Of a DNA stretch of 50,127 bases, positions 34,874 to 45,121 are shown piece after piece. The stretch is from an uncultured Clostridia bacterium. GTDB taxonomy: Bacteria > Bacillota > Clostridia > TANB77 > CAG-508. The notes beneath the pieces were generated by a model. The model made no database searches and was not told where the DNA came from. It was given only the letters and a program-made list of their open reading frames with translations. Made by a program: the position numbers and the translations under genes. Numbering within the stretch: position 1 is the stretch's first letter; the number at the start of each line of letters is the position of its first letter. The DNA lies in the NCBI GenBank assembly GCA_947629835.1, contig CANRFH010000005.1:1-50127 (forward strand), read 5' to 3'.

Positions 34874-36253
34874 ATGTCAAACGCAATAGACGATATAAAA
34901 AAATATAAAACAATACATTTTATAGGTATTGGCGGAATAAGTATGAGTGGTATCGCTGAAACCATTGTGAATTTTGGTATAAATGTAACAGGAAGTGATT
35001 GGGTAAGTTCTGATATTACAGATAGGCTTATAAAAAGTGGAATAAAAGTTACAATCGGGTCTGATTTAGAAATGGTCAAGAATGCAGATTTAGTAGTATA
35101 TACTGCTGCAATTCCACAAGATGATGTAGAACTTGTCGAAGCTCATAAATTAAATATTCCTACCTGTGAAAGAGCTGTTTTCTTAGGAAAGCTAACAGAA
35201 GCTTTTAAAGAAGCAATTTGTATATCTGGTACACACGGAAAAACAACTACCACATCTCTTATATCACTTTGCTTTATAGAAGCTGGCTTAGATCCAAATG
35301 TTCAAGTTGGTGCTATTCTTAAACAATTAGATAGTAATTATAGAATTGGAAATAGTGATTATTTCATATTAGAGTCTTGTGAATATGTTGAAAGCTTTTT
35401 ACATTTTCACCCTAAAACTGAAGTAATACTTAATATAGACAATGATCATTTAGATTATTTTAAAACATTAGATAATATAAAAAATGCTTTTGTTAAATAT
35501 GTAAAACTATTACCTGACGACGGTTTACTTGTATTTAATGCTGATGATAGAAACAGTGAAGGTTTAGAGCAATATACAAAGGCTAAATATATAACTTATG
35601 GAGTTCAAAATGATAATGCTAATTTCGTTGCAAAAAATATAAAATTTGATAAAAATGGTTATGCATCTTTTGATGTATATTTCAATGGAAATTATTTTGA
35701 TGCATTTACCCTTTGCATATCTGGTATGCATAATGTCCTAAATTCTCTAGCTTGTATCGCAGTATGTAATTATTATGGTATATCAAATAATGCAATAAAA
35801 AGAGCATTTCTTTCATTTACTGGTGCAAGCAGAAGACTTGAATACAAAGGCTCTGTAAATGGTGCAATTATATATGACGATTATGCTCATCATCCAACAG
35901 AAATTAGAGCAACTGCTGATGCTTTAAATAGAAAAATATTTAATGAATCTTGGGTTGTTTTTCAACCACATACATATAGTAGATTAAAAAATCTTCTAGA
36001 TGACTTTGCAACAGCATTACTAGACTTTGATCATATCATTATAACTGATATATATGCAGCAAGAGAAAAAGATGTATTTAATATTTCTTCTAAAGATTTG
36101 GTTAATAAAATCACATCTCTTGGAAAACCTGCAATCTATATCAAAGATTTTAAAGAAATAGTTAGCTACTTAAAAGAAAATGTAAAAGAAAATGATATTG
36201 TTTTAACGCTTGGAGCAGGAACAGTTACAGAAATAGGCCCAATGCTTATGTAA
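34874..36253 (+). CDS. murC: UDP-N-acetylmuramate-alanine ligase
   Basis: Cytoplasmic ATP-dependent ligase that adds the first L-alanine to UDP-MurNAc in peptidoglycan synthesis. The 459 residues begin with the nucleotide-binding HFIGIGGISMSGIAE. They carry the ATP motif GTHGKTTTTSL, LESCEYVESFL, NIDNDHLDYF and DDYAHHPTEI, all diagnostic for MurC. It is one of few plus-strand genes, has its own promoter, and has no in-frame CGG. Confidence 0.96.
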   Translation: MSNAIDDIKKYKTIHFIGIGGISMSGIAETIVNFGINVTGSDWVSSDITDRLIKSGIKVTIGSDLEMVKNADLVVYTAAIPQDDVELVEAHKLNIPTCERAVFLGKLTEAFKEAICISGTHGKTTTTSLISLCFIEAGLDPNVQVGAILKQLDSNYRIGNSDYFILESCEYVESFLHFHPKTEVILNIDNDHLDYFKTLDNIKNAFVKYVKLLPDDGLLVFNADDRNSEGLEQYTKAKYITYGVQNDNANFVAKNIKFDKNGYASFDVYFNGNYFDAFTLCISGMHNVLNSLACIAVCNYYGISNNAIKRAFLSFTGASRRLEYKGSVNGAIIYDDYAHHPTEIRATADALNRKIFNESWVVFQPHTYSRLKNLLDDFATALLDFDHIIITDIYAAREKDVFNISSKDLVNKITSLGKPAIYIKDFKEIVSYLKENVKENDIVLTLGAGTVTEIGPMLM

Positions 36254-36402
36254 AAAGTAATTATATTTATTTTTCAAGATGTTTGTCGTTTGCAGCCTAC
36301 AAAATTAAAATTTAATAAAGTAGGCTGCAAAAGTCGCCCTTCGCTTACGCTTCGGTTGGTCGCTGGGACGCACATCTTTGCAAATAAATATAATTACTTT
36401 TT
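36252..36402. repeat. element bounded by 21-bp perfect inverted repeats
   Basis: 36252-36272 is the exact reverse complement of 36382-36402. Inside, tttgcagcctac (36289-36300) pairs perfectly with gtaggctgcaaa (36320-36331), and a GC-rich stretch (36333-36372) follows. It starts at the murC stop and ends before spoIVB. It may be a mobile miniature element, a structured RNA or an elaborate terminator. Confidence 0.65.
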
Positions 36403-36416
36403 TAATATAGATTTTT

Positions 36417-37679
36417 CTAATATAAATTTTTAACCATAAGCTCTCCAAAGACTGCATAACCTAATGTCACATCATTAACCATTACATGAGTTAAAGCACC
36501 TATTAGCTTTCCATTTTGAATAATAGGACTTCCGCTCATTCCTTGTATAATTCCCCCTGCTTTATTTAAGAGTTCTTCATCTGTTATTCTAATTATCATA
36601 CTTTTATTATCTAAATTGTTATTCACATAGATTTTTTCAATATCTATGCTATATTCCTTAGTTTGTCCATTTTGAAGTGTAGAAATCATTGTCGCATCTC
36701 CTAATTTTATTTCATTTCGTAAAGCAACTGGATAAAGCTTATTTGTATCAATAAATAATGAATTTGCATTAGTTAAATGTCCATATATTCCATAAGGAGT
36801 ATTTTTATATATCTTGCCTATTGTAGGTTCTCCTTCAATAGATCCTTGTATTCTACCTGGATTTCCATTTTCACCTTTTATTATAGATAAAATATCAGCA
36901 GTAACTATTTCTCCTGATGCTATATCTATAAGCTGTTCAGTATCTGGATCTATAATGCCATGTCCTAAACTTGCAAAGCCTCCGCCTTTTGGATCATAAA
37001 AAGTTGCAGTTCCAACACCTGCTGCAGTATCTCTTACCCATAATCCAATTTTATATGTGCTATCTTCTGTTCTAACAGCTTTTATAGAAGTGTTTAAAGT
37101 TTCTCCATCTCTTATATAAGTAATATTCATTTCTTTTCCATTTGAAGAATTAATTTTATCTGTTAGCTCACTTGTACAAGTTATTTTTTCTTCATCTATC
37201 TTGACAATAACATCTCCTTCTTCTATTCCTGATCCTTCGTAAGGTTTATAGTCATTATTATCATTTCCAGAAATCTCAGACATTCCTACAACCAAAACCC
37301 CATTTGTATATAGCTTAACACCTATAAGATTACCGATTGGAACTACCTCTGTATTTTCTATAACATTTACACTTATCTCTTTTACCGTAGTTCCAAATAA
37401 TTTTACATCTAAATTAATTCTTCCTGTACAATCTACATCTTCTAAATTTTGAACATCTGCTGCAACAGTTAATGTTTTATGGTTCTCTATTTTTTCTATG
37501 TTTGGATTTGTTGTAGATTTAGTTTCTATATTTACTCCAAATATTGTATTTAGTGTTAAAGTTTCACCTTCAAAAATTATAACATCTTCTGGTAAATTCG
37601 CTATATCACTTACATATACTAAGCAAATTAATAAAACAACCAATGTACAAAGAATTGAAATTTTCTTAAAAATACTCAT
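36417..37679 (-). CDS. spoIVB: SpoIVB serine peptidase
   Basis: Signalling protease of the S55 family, secreted by the forespore to trigger pro-sigmaK processing by SpoIVFB. The 420 residues have an N-terminal membrane anchor (residues 5-25), a PDZ domain (GSGIEEGDVIVKIDEEKITC) and the catalytic His (SLGHGIIDPD) and Ser (IQGMSGSPIIQNGK). Length matches. The target complex is encoded at 29702-31304 in this window. No in-frame CGG. Confidence 0.94.
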   Translation of the reverse strand: MSIFKKISILCTLVVLLICLVYVSDIANLPEDVIIFEGETLTLNTIFGVNIETKSTTNPNIEKIENHKTLTVAADVQNLEDVDCTGRINLDVKLFGTTVKEISVNVIENTEVVPIGNLIGVKLYTNGVLVVGMSEISGNDNNDYKPYEGSGIEEGDVIVKIDEEKITCTSELTDKINSSNGKEMNITYIRDGETLNTSIKAVRTEDSTYKIGLWVRDTAAGVGTATFYDPKGGGFASLGHGIIDPDTEQLIDIASGEIVTADILSIIKGENGNPGRIQGSIEGEPTIGKIYKNTPYGIYGHLTNANSLFIDTNKLYPVALRNEIKLGDATMISTLQNGQTKEYSIDIEKIYVNNNLDNKSMIIRITDEELLNKAGGIIQGMSGSPIIQNGKLIGALTHVMVNDVTLGYAVFGELMVKNLY

Positions 37680-37730
37680 AAAATTATTCTACCTGCCTTT
37701 TATTTCCTTAGTATACCCAAAAAAATATAA

Positions 37731-37764
37731 AAAAAACATGACTATATTTCAAGTCATATTTTTT
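37731..37764 (-). terminator. terminator at the end of the Tad-like operon
   Basis: atgact (37738-37743) pairs with agtcat (37752-37757), extended by A/T pairs on both sides. It overlaps the stop of the last operon gene and precedes spoIVB. Confidence 0.65.
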
Positions 37765-39133
37765 ATTTTTCTACTTTATCATTAGCAATATTTTGTTCAA
37801 TATTATTTCCTTCATTTACATTTATATAATCAGAAATTTTTACTAATTTATATTTTTGCTTACCAAGAGCTGTATAATATGCAGTTTCACGTTTTTTCCT
37901 TTCACTTAAATTTGAATACCAACTTGCTTCCTCTTGGCTTGTAGGTAAACTTGCACTACTTGCACGTACCATACAAAAATAACATGCAGACGCAGGATTA
38001 GGATAAGTATATTTTATTTCTCCATCTTCTTCTAATTGCTTTATCTTAAACTCTGCTCTATTATGTCCAGTTATTGTTCCTTTTAATTCTGTGCATCCTA
38101 TTCTATGATATTTTTGGTCACCATCTTCACTTCCTGTAAAATACAAAGTGTTTTCATCTACATACATAGAGTTATCTGTACTCGTAATTATTGCATAATC
38201 ATTAAATATTGATGTTCCAACTGGAATTCCTTGCATAAAACTTATTACACAAATATTATTAAATATTTTATCCCAATCTTCTCCATTTAATATAGGTGCT
38301 CTAAAATCCATCCCTACTTCTTTTCCATAAATATTCATTGCTTGAAACAAATTATTATTAATTGATTTTTCTATTACGTCTATTTTTTCATCATTAAAAG
38401 ATGAAGACGTACCTTGCAATGGAGAATTATTTTCATTTATATATAATTTGCTATAAGCCTCTGTTGTTGTTCCAAAATCTCTAAGTACTGTATCATTAAA
38501 CCATTTAGTAAATGCATATGCTTCTTTGTAATAGTTAATGGCATCTGCATCTGTAATATTGCATCCTTTATATTCAGTTCCATCTGCTCTTGGATCATCA
38601 GTTTTAGTCTCTAAATATCCTGCTCTTGATTCATACCAATTTCCATTATCATAGTAAACTGCAACATAATTGTCTAATGAAAAATTGATTGTAAGTGTTT
38701 TTGAACCATTTGTGTATGTTTTAGTATAATATACATATGGTTTTATATCATGTACAAAAGTTCCGTCAGCTTGTCTTACAGGTGTATATATATAATATCC
38801 ATCATACAAAGTGTATAAAAGAGCTGGGACATATGTCATGATTTGGCTCTCACTTGCACCAGCTACTCCTAAATTTGAAGCTAATGACTTTACAAATATA
38901 TTAGAAGATGCCTCAATATCCTCCATTAAAGAATCTGCAACTGATGAATATGTATTATTATTAGTATTCAATTGAAATGCAGCTACTGTATCATATGTTG
39001 CATCTATTAGCTTACTTGCATATGATGCTTTAAGTCTTGCCGTATCTATTTGATAATTTACAAATATAGATAATATTATTATTACAGGTAATGCTATTAT
39101 TACAAATATGACCAGTAAATTTTGTAATCTCAT
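37763..39133 (-). CDS. large pilus-operon surface protein, unknown family
   Basis: I do not recognise the family. The 456 residues start with a membrane helix (NLLVIFVIIALPVIIILSIF, residues 5-24), then FVNYQIDTARLKASYASKLIDATYD. A large outer domain follows with CxxC (ACYFC, about residue 388). A short N-terminus before the helix and a helical segment after it resemble TadE/pseudopilin subunits. It is the last gene of the operon, which ends at a terminator. A minor pilin or tip protein is the likeliest role. Confidence 0.65.
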   Translation of the reverse strand: MRLQNLLVIFVIIALPVIIILSIFVNYQIDTARLKASYASKLIDATYDTVAAFQLNTNNNTYSSVADSLMEDIEASSNIFVKSLASNLGVAGASESQIMTYVPALLYTLYDGYYIYTPVRQADGTFVHDIKPYVYYTKTYTNGSKTLTINFSLDNYVAVYYDNGNWYESRAGYLETKTDDPRADGTEYKGCNITDADAINYYKEAYAFTKWFNDTVLRDFGTTTEAYSKLYINENNSPLQGTSSSFNDEKIDVIEKSINNNLFQAMNIYGKEVGMDFRAPILNGEDWDKIFNNICVISFMQGIPVGTSIFNDYAIITSTDNSMYVDENTLYFTGSEDGDQKYHRIGCTELKGTITGHNRAEFKIKQLEEDGEIKYTYPNPASACYFCMVRASSASLPTSQEEASWYSNLSERKKRETAYYTALGKQKYKLVKISDYINVNEGNNIEQNIANDKVEK

Positions 39134-39241
39134 AATATGTATCTTTCTCCTAACTTTTAGTTTCTATACAAAGAATGCCTTTACCTATTAGCTTCTAATT
39201 CTACAGATAAAGACATCTAAATGTATCCTATTTGTTTTGAT

Positions 39242-39766
39242 TTAACTTCCTGAAACTGTAACTACTCCTGTCTGAGACCCTACTATACTGTATGTATTGT
39301 TTCCAGCTAAACTATAAAAGAAATTTTTTAGCATTTGTGATATCGTAACATTATTATTTGAAGCACTAACTGTCAAGATATCTCCTTCTTTTAGTATATA
39401 TTTATCATGTGCAGCAAGTTCATCCATTATTTGGGTTGTATACACAGAATAATATACATTTTCTCCAACAGTAGTTGATGATGTTTGAGTTCCTTTTTTT
39501 GCAGGATTTTCATCTAATACTTGTACTTCCATAGATATATCATATGTATTTCCAGTTGCAAATAATTTATTTACTAATGCATCATAATCCTGGATTGTTA
39601 TTTTCCCTGTTGTCCTTGCGGTATTTACAAATTCAGATAGTCCTGTTGTAACAGCAAGTTGTGCAACATCGTCGTTTCTCTCTGCTATGGCCATCATTGG
39701 GAATATTCCTATCAATATAGCTGCCAAGAATATTGCGACTATCGTTATCAAAGTTTCTCCTTGCAT
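39242..39766 (-). CDS. small pilus-operon membrane protein
   Basis: The 174-residue protein has an N-terminal hydrophobic helix (TLITIVAIFLAAILIGIFPMMA) after only four residues, and an outer domain of about 145 residues. The ERNDDVAQLAVTTGLSEFVN segment resembles pseudopilin-type proteins. It lies between two larger surface proteins in the Tad-like operon. The exact function is unknown. Confidence 0.65.
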   Translation of the reverse strand: MQGETLITIVAIFLAAILIGIFPMMAIAERNDDVAQLAVTTGLSEFVNTARTTGKITIQDYDALVNKLFATGNTYDISMEVQVLDENPAKKGTQTSSTTVGENVYYSVYTTQIMDELAAHDKYILKEGDILTVSASNNNVTISQMLKNFFYSLAGNNTYSIVGSQTGVVTVSGS

Positions 39767-39781
39767 TTTATAATCCTCCTT

Positions 39782-40644
39782 TTAGTTGTTTTTTACATAT
39801 ATGATTTCTTTTTTTATAGTTTCTTTTACTTCTCCGAAAGAAAATAATTTCTCTCCATCATTTGTTATATAAGTATTTGGGTCTACCTCTTTTATATATT
39901 CTGTGAATTTACTATTTTTATATTTTGCAATTAAACCGTTCACCGCAGCATGGCTTATGGTTAGGTCCAGATCTTTCACCACTACTACTATTAAAGTAGA
40001 TGTGTGTTCCGCAATAAATCAGAATCTATTCTTCTCGATATTGTAGCCGGTGCTACTCTCCAATAACAATAAGCTGTTAGGTCACTTCCATAAGTGTTTC
40101 TTTCTTGTCCATATATTTTTTCAAATAATTCTTTCACGTCATCTTTAACAGCACTTGTAGTTTCAAATCTAAATTCATAAGGACTTGCTCCAACTACACT
40201 TAATACATTTTCATTCATGTATTCAGTAAATAACCTTTTTGTTGGATCAGGATCGCTCATATTTGTATAATCAACAATAGTTTGCCCCCAAGAATTGCAT
40301 ATAGCCTCTGTGTCTAAGTCAAATCTTGCGACAATTTCTTTTTTATTATTAATAGTATCTATTATAGTTACTCCATAGTTTTCTTGTGCATACCTATATA
40401 TTACTGGTATAAGCTCATTTAAGCCTACTATACGACGTCCATTACTATCTATTATTGAATTTCCATCCACTGTCATTATTTCGTCTAAATCTTTATATTC
40501 ATAATATTGGGTTTGGTCAGTTTCAGAAATGAGTATTCTAGAAGTTTCTTTTGCAAGTGATGTCATATTAAAAAGTATGGCAAGACCTAGCAAGAAAACA
40601 AATATTCCAAATGCAAGCTTTAAAGCATCAACAGCATTTTCCAT
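39782..40644 (-). CDS. pilin-like protein of the MENA family, read through two CGG +1 sites
   Basis: The start at 40644 gives MENAVDALKLAFGIFVFLLG, related to the MENASKAL proteins encoded upstream. The outer domain runs to SRRIDSDLL, where CGG (40009-40011) interrupts. Skipping the C gives LL-G-THIYFNSSSGERSGP. The next in-frame CGG (39936-39938) then joins CCGE-G-LIAKYKNSKFTEYI and runs to a lysine-rich end. The product is about 286 residues. That two consecutive skips lead to the long remaining frame supports a single gene. Confidence 0.8.
39936..39938 (-). other. in-frame CGG +1 recoding site 2, MENA-type protein
   Basis: GAA CGG TTT becomes GAA GGT TTA. Without it the frame ends ten bases later (TAA after RFNCKI). 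Confidence 0.8.
40009..40011 (-). other. in-frame CGG +1 recoding site 1, MENA-type protein
   Basis: TTG CGG AAC becomes TTG GGA ACA. Unrecoded, the frame stops after RNTHLL. Confidence 0.82.
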
Positions 40645-40696
40645 AACTTAGAATACTCCTTTCTAATTTATTATTTAATATTATATAACCTACTTA

Positions 40697-41122
40697 TTAA
40701 GTACCAGAAGCTGTTCCCCCTCCTGCTCCACCTGTTGTTCCTCCTGTTGATCCTTCTGTTACTATAATTTTGCAAATATATCCATTATAATCTCCTTCTG
40801 TATTATAGTTGAAATCTACTGTATAGTTTTTAGTACTTTTTAGTGAAGAGCCATAAGGACCAGACCATTCTAGTGGTGCTTCACTAGAACCTTTCTTTCC
40901 TATATATACTTGATATAAGCTTCTGACGCTAGATCCCTTTTGAACACCTTCATAATTTAAAAAGTCTGCATTAAACGATTGAATTGCTGCACTTTGCATA
41001 GATTCTCCTGCTTGTCCTGTAACATCACCTGCTGAGTTCATTACCATAACTCCTACACTTATTAATAAAATTGAAATTAAAATAGCTCCTGCTATAATTA
41101 AGGCTTTTGATGCGTTCTCCAT
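40697..41122 (-). CDS. MENASKAL-type pilin-like protein, glycine-rich tail
   Basis: The 141 residues begin MENASKALIIAGAILISILL, a short polar head followed by a hydrophobic helix. The sequence SAAIQSFNADFLNYEG resembles the N...FN..F..Y.G motif seen in the sister proteins at 41205, 41744 and 42332. The tail is low-complexity Gly/Thr (EGSTGGTTGGAGGG). It is probably a major or minor subunit of a Tad/type IV-like filament. Confidence 0.72.
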   Translation of the reverse strand: MENASKALIIAGAILISILLISVGVMVMNSAGDVTGQAGESMQSAAIQSFNADFLNYEGVQKGSSVRSLYQVYIGKKGSSEAPLEWSGPYGSSLKSTKNYTVDFNYNTEGDYNGYICKIIVTEGSTGGTTGGAGGGTASGT

Positions 41123-41204
41123 AAAATTTTCCTCCTTATACTTTACTTTTGTTTAAATTTATATATTTTTTACATTTATCATGTAAAATAATACCTAATT
41201 AAAA

Positions 41205-41660
41205 TTATAATTCAAGTTGCTTTACTATGATTTTGCTAACCCTTTTTTGAGAATTATATTCTATACTACTAAATTCAAATGGTGTAAGATTAAAATTTGT
41301 AACAAATCCATCTAATCCTGCTTTTTCTAATTGTTCCATTGGAAATGTTTTTTCTTCTATATCTCCTTTATCATTTTTTGATAGTAATATAACATTAACT
41401 TTTACTGATAAAGAATCATCTTCTACATAATAATTATTTTCATCTCTTGCAATTTTATTTTTTTCATTACTATCTATTGCTTTATTAATAATTGTTAATA
41501 CATCTGTACCATATATTATATCTTTTCCAACATATTGCTCAAATTGTACATTAAATTTAGATATCTCATTTCTTTGAGTATTTTTGTCGCTTATATGAAC
41601 TAGTACGATTGCAATTATTATTATGAAAATAACTAATATATATAAGAAAATCCTTTTCAT
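41205..41660 (-). CDS. pilus-operon membrane protein related to the MENASKAL family
   Basis: The 151 residues have an N-terminal helix (IFLYILVIFIIIIAIVLVHI) but not the MENASKAL head. The outer part has EISKFNVQFEQYVGKDIIYG and DVLTIINKAID, parallel to FNESFDSYNKKLMYG and EIISVLNKAVD of the 42332 protein, so the two are paralogues. Function is unknown beyond the shared filament operon. Confidence 0.68.
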   Translation of the reverse strand: MKRIFLYILVIFIIIIAIVLVHISDKNTQRNEISKFNVQFEQYVGKDIIYGTDVLTIINKAIDSNEKNKIARDENNYYVEDDSLSVKVNVILLSKNDKGDIEEKTFPMEQLEKAGLDGFVTNFNLTPFEFSSIEYNSQKRVSKIIVKQLEL

Positions 41661-41743
41661 AGTTTTGCCCTCTCTACATTATAACACTATGGTTTTTTTT
41701 ATGCAATATATTTTGTCGATTTTTCTATTGGTAATTTTATCTA

Positions 41744-42304
41744 TTAATTTATACTAAAAGTTTCTGTTCCATCTTCATTTATAATCATTTTTCCTATTTC
41801 GTCTATTCTTAGCTTTCTTATTCTTCCATTTGCATCATAAGCATCATTACCTATAACACACTGAAATACAGCATAACTTTTTTGTGATCCATTATTAACT
41901 ACTGATTTTTCTTGCAAAAACATCTCATACTTGAAATTGTCCTGTCTGCCATAAGCGAAATTTGTTGTTTGTCCATATCTATTTGCTATAGAATTTGGAA
42001 CAGTAATATCTATCTGATCGTCTTCATTGTTTTTATTCCAATCACTAACTAAATAAAATAATCTTACTACTTCTTGTACTTTTAATCTTCGTGGTGTTGC
42101 TAAATTTGGATTTTCATAACTATATTCATAAGCATAAGCTTCAAATTGACTATTAAACTCAGAAATCTGACGTTTCCTTATCTCTTGCCCATATTGTTCT
42201 CCTGTATTTGAAATAGTTATAAATTCATACGCAAATATTGAAAGGACAATTACACCTATTAGTATACCTGCTGCCATAATCAATGCTTTTGATGCGTTCT
42301 CCAT
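41744..42304 (-). CDS. MENASKAL-type pilin-like protein
   Basis: The 186 residues begin MENASKALIMAAGILIGVIV, then an outer domain with ISEFNSQFEAYAYEY and QEVVRLFYLVSDWNK. The C-terminus (GRIRKLRIDEIGKMII) echoes NESGRICKLEFEEVLKN of the next paralogue, showing that the family shares both ends. It is likely a filament subunit. Confidence 0.72.
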   Translation of the reverse strand: MENASKALIMAAGILIGVIVLSIFAYEFITISNTGEQYGQEIRKRQISEFNSQFEAYAYEYSYENPNLATPRRLKVQEVVRLFYLVSDWNKNNEDDQIDITVPNSIANRYGQTTNFAYGRQDNFKYEMFLQEKSVVNNGSQKSYAVFQCVIGNDAYDANGRIRKLRIDEIGKMIINEDGTETFSIN

Positions 42305-42331
42305 TGTTCCTCCTTAAATCTAATCTTTGGT

Positions 42332-42995
42332 TTAGTTTTTTAAAACTTCCTCAAATTCTAATTTGCAAATTCTTCCGCTTTCGTTGTATGTTACATTTTT
42401 GCCATCTCCATCTATATCTTTGCACTGAAATGCTCTTCTTTTAAATTCAGAAAATGCTTTATATGTTAATGTATATTCTTTTTCTCGCTTTCCTAACCAT
42501 CTTATAGTCTTGTGTTCAACTTTTTCTTTTTTATTTATCAATATACAACTTTTTATTTTTTCACCACTGCTTGATAAAGAATAATTTACACCATTAGTAA
42601 ATATCTGTGAGTTTGGTGTGGTTTGTGTCCTCATACTATATTCACCAGTATTTTCATTTAATGTGTATGTTTCAACTGTCTCAGATACCTCTCTTTTTAG
42701 TCTAAATGCTATATCTACATAGTATACACTGCTAGGATCATTTGTGGCACCATATATACGATTGTTATCTACTGCTTTATTTAATACACTTATTATTTCT
42801 GTGCCATACATTAGTTTTTTGTTGTAGGAATCAAAAGATTCATTAAAATCTGCTATCTGTTTTGCTTCTGTGTCTTCACTAGTTCTATCAACTAGTGCAC
42901 TTGTCTGTCCAAACATATATACTAATACTGAAATTGTAATTAGTCCTATTAGTACTCCTCCGAGCGATTATTAATGCTTTTGATGCATTCTCCAT
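42332..42995 (-). CDS. MENASKAL-type pilin-like protein, one CGG +1 site
   Basis: The start at 42995 gives MENASKALIIA and immediately an in-frame CGG (42960-42962, codon 12). Skipping the C gives A-G-GVLIGLITISVLVYMFG, a membrane helix like that of the paralogues, whose equivalent codons read AGA or AAG without a shift. The outer domain has FNESFDSYNKKLMYGTEIISVLNKAVD. The product is about 220 residues. Comparison with the paralogues makes this one of the clearest sites. Confidence 0.87.
42960..42962 (-). other. in-frame CGG +1 recoding site, MENASKAL-type protein
   Basis: GCT CGG AGG becomes GCT GGA GGA, matching MENASKALIIAG of the paralogue at 40697-41122. Confidence 0.92.
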
Positions 42996-43018
42996 AGTTT
43001 TTATCCTTTCTAATTATA

Positions 43019-45092
43019 TTACATCATTGAGCCCATAGTATTGAATGACGATGTCATACTCATTAATCCTATACCTACTAATGGAACTATCAAATATCCT
43101 ACAAATAGTACAACCATAGGTGCAAATCCTATTGCTTTTCCTATCATTCCTTTTTTAGATATCAATTTTTCATTTGCTGCTTTTCTCTTCTCTTGATAAT
43201 ATTCTCTTTCTGTATCTAGCTCATCAAATGCTTCTCTTATTGGTATTTTTTCTACTGCTGCTTGTAAGCTTTCTACTATTGTTATTAACTGTGGATATGA
43301 AATATCATTTTTAAGTTCTTCTAATGCTTCCCAAGCACCACTTTCATAGTTATTTACACATTTGCTTATTGGTTCTTTGAATATATTTGCATATCTTTCT
43401 AGCCATTCTAGTATCATTTCAACATTTACTCTTTCAATTTTCATAAGCATTAGTATAATTGTTTGATATTGCATTACTTCATCTTCCATTTCAAGCTTCC
43501 TTAAAATCTTCTGGAAGTATAACATCCAAGTTGGAATCATATATCCGAAGTGTTGTAAACACTAATGCAACCAAAATTTCAGGCCATTTTACATATTCAC
43601 TATTTATTGTTTGTACTTTTGTATATAATCTATCTACTGCTGCTGTTATTTCTTCTTCTGTTGCATCTGCATAGTATGTTGAATATCTAACTTTTAATTC
43701 TATATCTTTTTTTGTTGTATTAATTTTTCCTTTAAACATGTCCAAAAATTTATTATCTTGCTCTGTAAGTTCCATAGCATCTTTTGCCTGTTTGTCAGAC
43801 ATTGAAATCAGATCATAATCACTTGTTGGAGATGTGTATACATAATCTATTGAAACCACATGTATTCTATGCATTAAGAATAACGATAAAATAAATACCA
43901 AAATTGCTAATGATATTTTTGATACATATATCCATTCCATCTTATCTTTTGATGCTGCATCCTTTAATAAATTTGTTATCTTTTTATAGTCCTTTGTTCC
44001 TTTTTTTGGCATAAATAGATCAACAAATTTTTTAATTGGTGGTATTTTATATAGTTTCTGTTGCCACGGATTTTGTGCATCTTTTACGTTATTATTTGAT
44101 GTTGTATCTTTTACTTTTCTAATTAATAGATAACATATAAATGTTAATGCTACAATAGCAATTTGTATGATAAATCCAAGTTTTCCATTATAGAAACTGC
44201 TTGTAAAACTGAAATTTGATAGTGACCAGTTTTTTAATGTCTCTATAAATAATATAGGCAAAATTGCTATAACTGATAAACTTTGAAATACATAGTCTAA
44301 TTTATCCCTTTTTAATATTTCGATTTGCATTTCCTCTGTTATGTTGTTTAAGTTTTTTAAGTACTGTGATGCACCTGATTCTGTTTTCCTATCTCCAAAT
44401 TCTCTTGTTAGATAAGATATTCCTGCAAATTCTTTTAGATAACTATTAGGTGCTATATCGTAATATTTTTCTAACTCTTCTTCTGGATCATCTGATATAA
44501 GTATTTCGTATATTTTTTCTCCCTGTCTTGATACTTCTAGTTCATCATTTTGTGATACTTGGTATATTGCTTCTTCAACCATATTGTATTCATGGTATGC
44601 ATGTCTGATTTCTGAGAAAAATTCTACTTGCTCTTTTAAAAGTTTATTATCTACTTTGCTTACCATTCCATCCATAATAGTTTCTACCATAAATATCTCA
44701 AATATAAGTAATATAGAAAGTATTAAAAAGTTTGTGTGAGCTAAGGCTATTATAAGTATTGTCAATGGTACTAATACTGCTAATGCTCTTGTAAGAATTT
44801 CTGCTGCTTTTCTTCTAGTTTGGTATTCATCTTGTACACTAATTATTTCTAGTCTTCTTCTTAGTTTTATTAAATATCTTTTTATTCCAGGTACTTTTAA
44901 ATATATCATATATAACTTTTGGTACAATATTTCTGATGAAAATTTACTTGCTTTTGTTCCCTGTCTTAACTCTCTGATATATTTCTTTTCGCCTTTATTC
45001 ATTGCTTTATTTATAAGTATATAAGCAACAATTATAGCCACCAAAAGAAATACTGAACCACCCATTATGTACATAATCATCTGGTTCTTCAT
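43019..45092 (-). CDS. TadB/TadC-like (GspF-type) membrane platform protein, one CGG +1 site
   Basis: Inner-membrane platform of a Tad/type IV pilus machine. The start at 45092 gives a membrane helix, a cytoplasmic part and further helices. At codon 516 CGG (43545-43547) interrupts. Skipping the C gives FTTL-G-YMIPTWMLYFQ, which leads to a soluble GspF-like domain (NYESGAWEALEEL, EAFDELDTEREYYQEKRKAANEKL) and a terminal helix pair. The 690 residues are about twice a single TadB or TadC, as if both functions were fused. It lies just downstream of the ATPase gene. Confidence 0.82.
43545..43547 (-). other. in-frame CGG +1 recoding site, TadB/C-like
   Basis: CTT CGG ATA becomes CTT GGA TAT, giving the typical LGYMIPTWML of GspF-type proteins. 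Confidence 0.9.
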
Positions 45093-45121
45093 ATATTCTT
45101 AGCACCTCCGTTCATTTCTAT

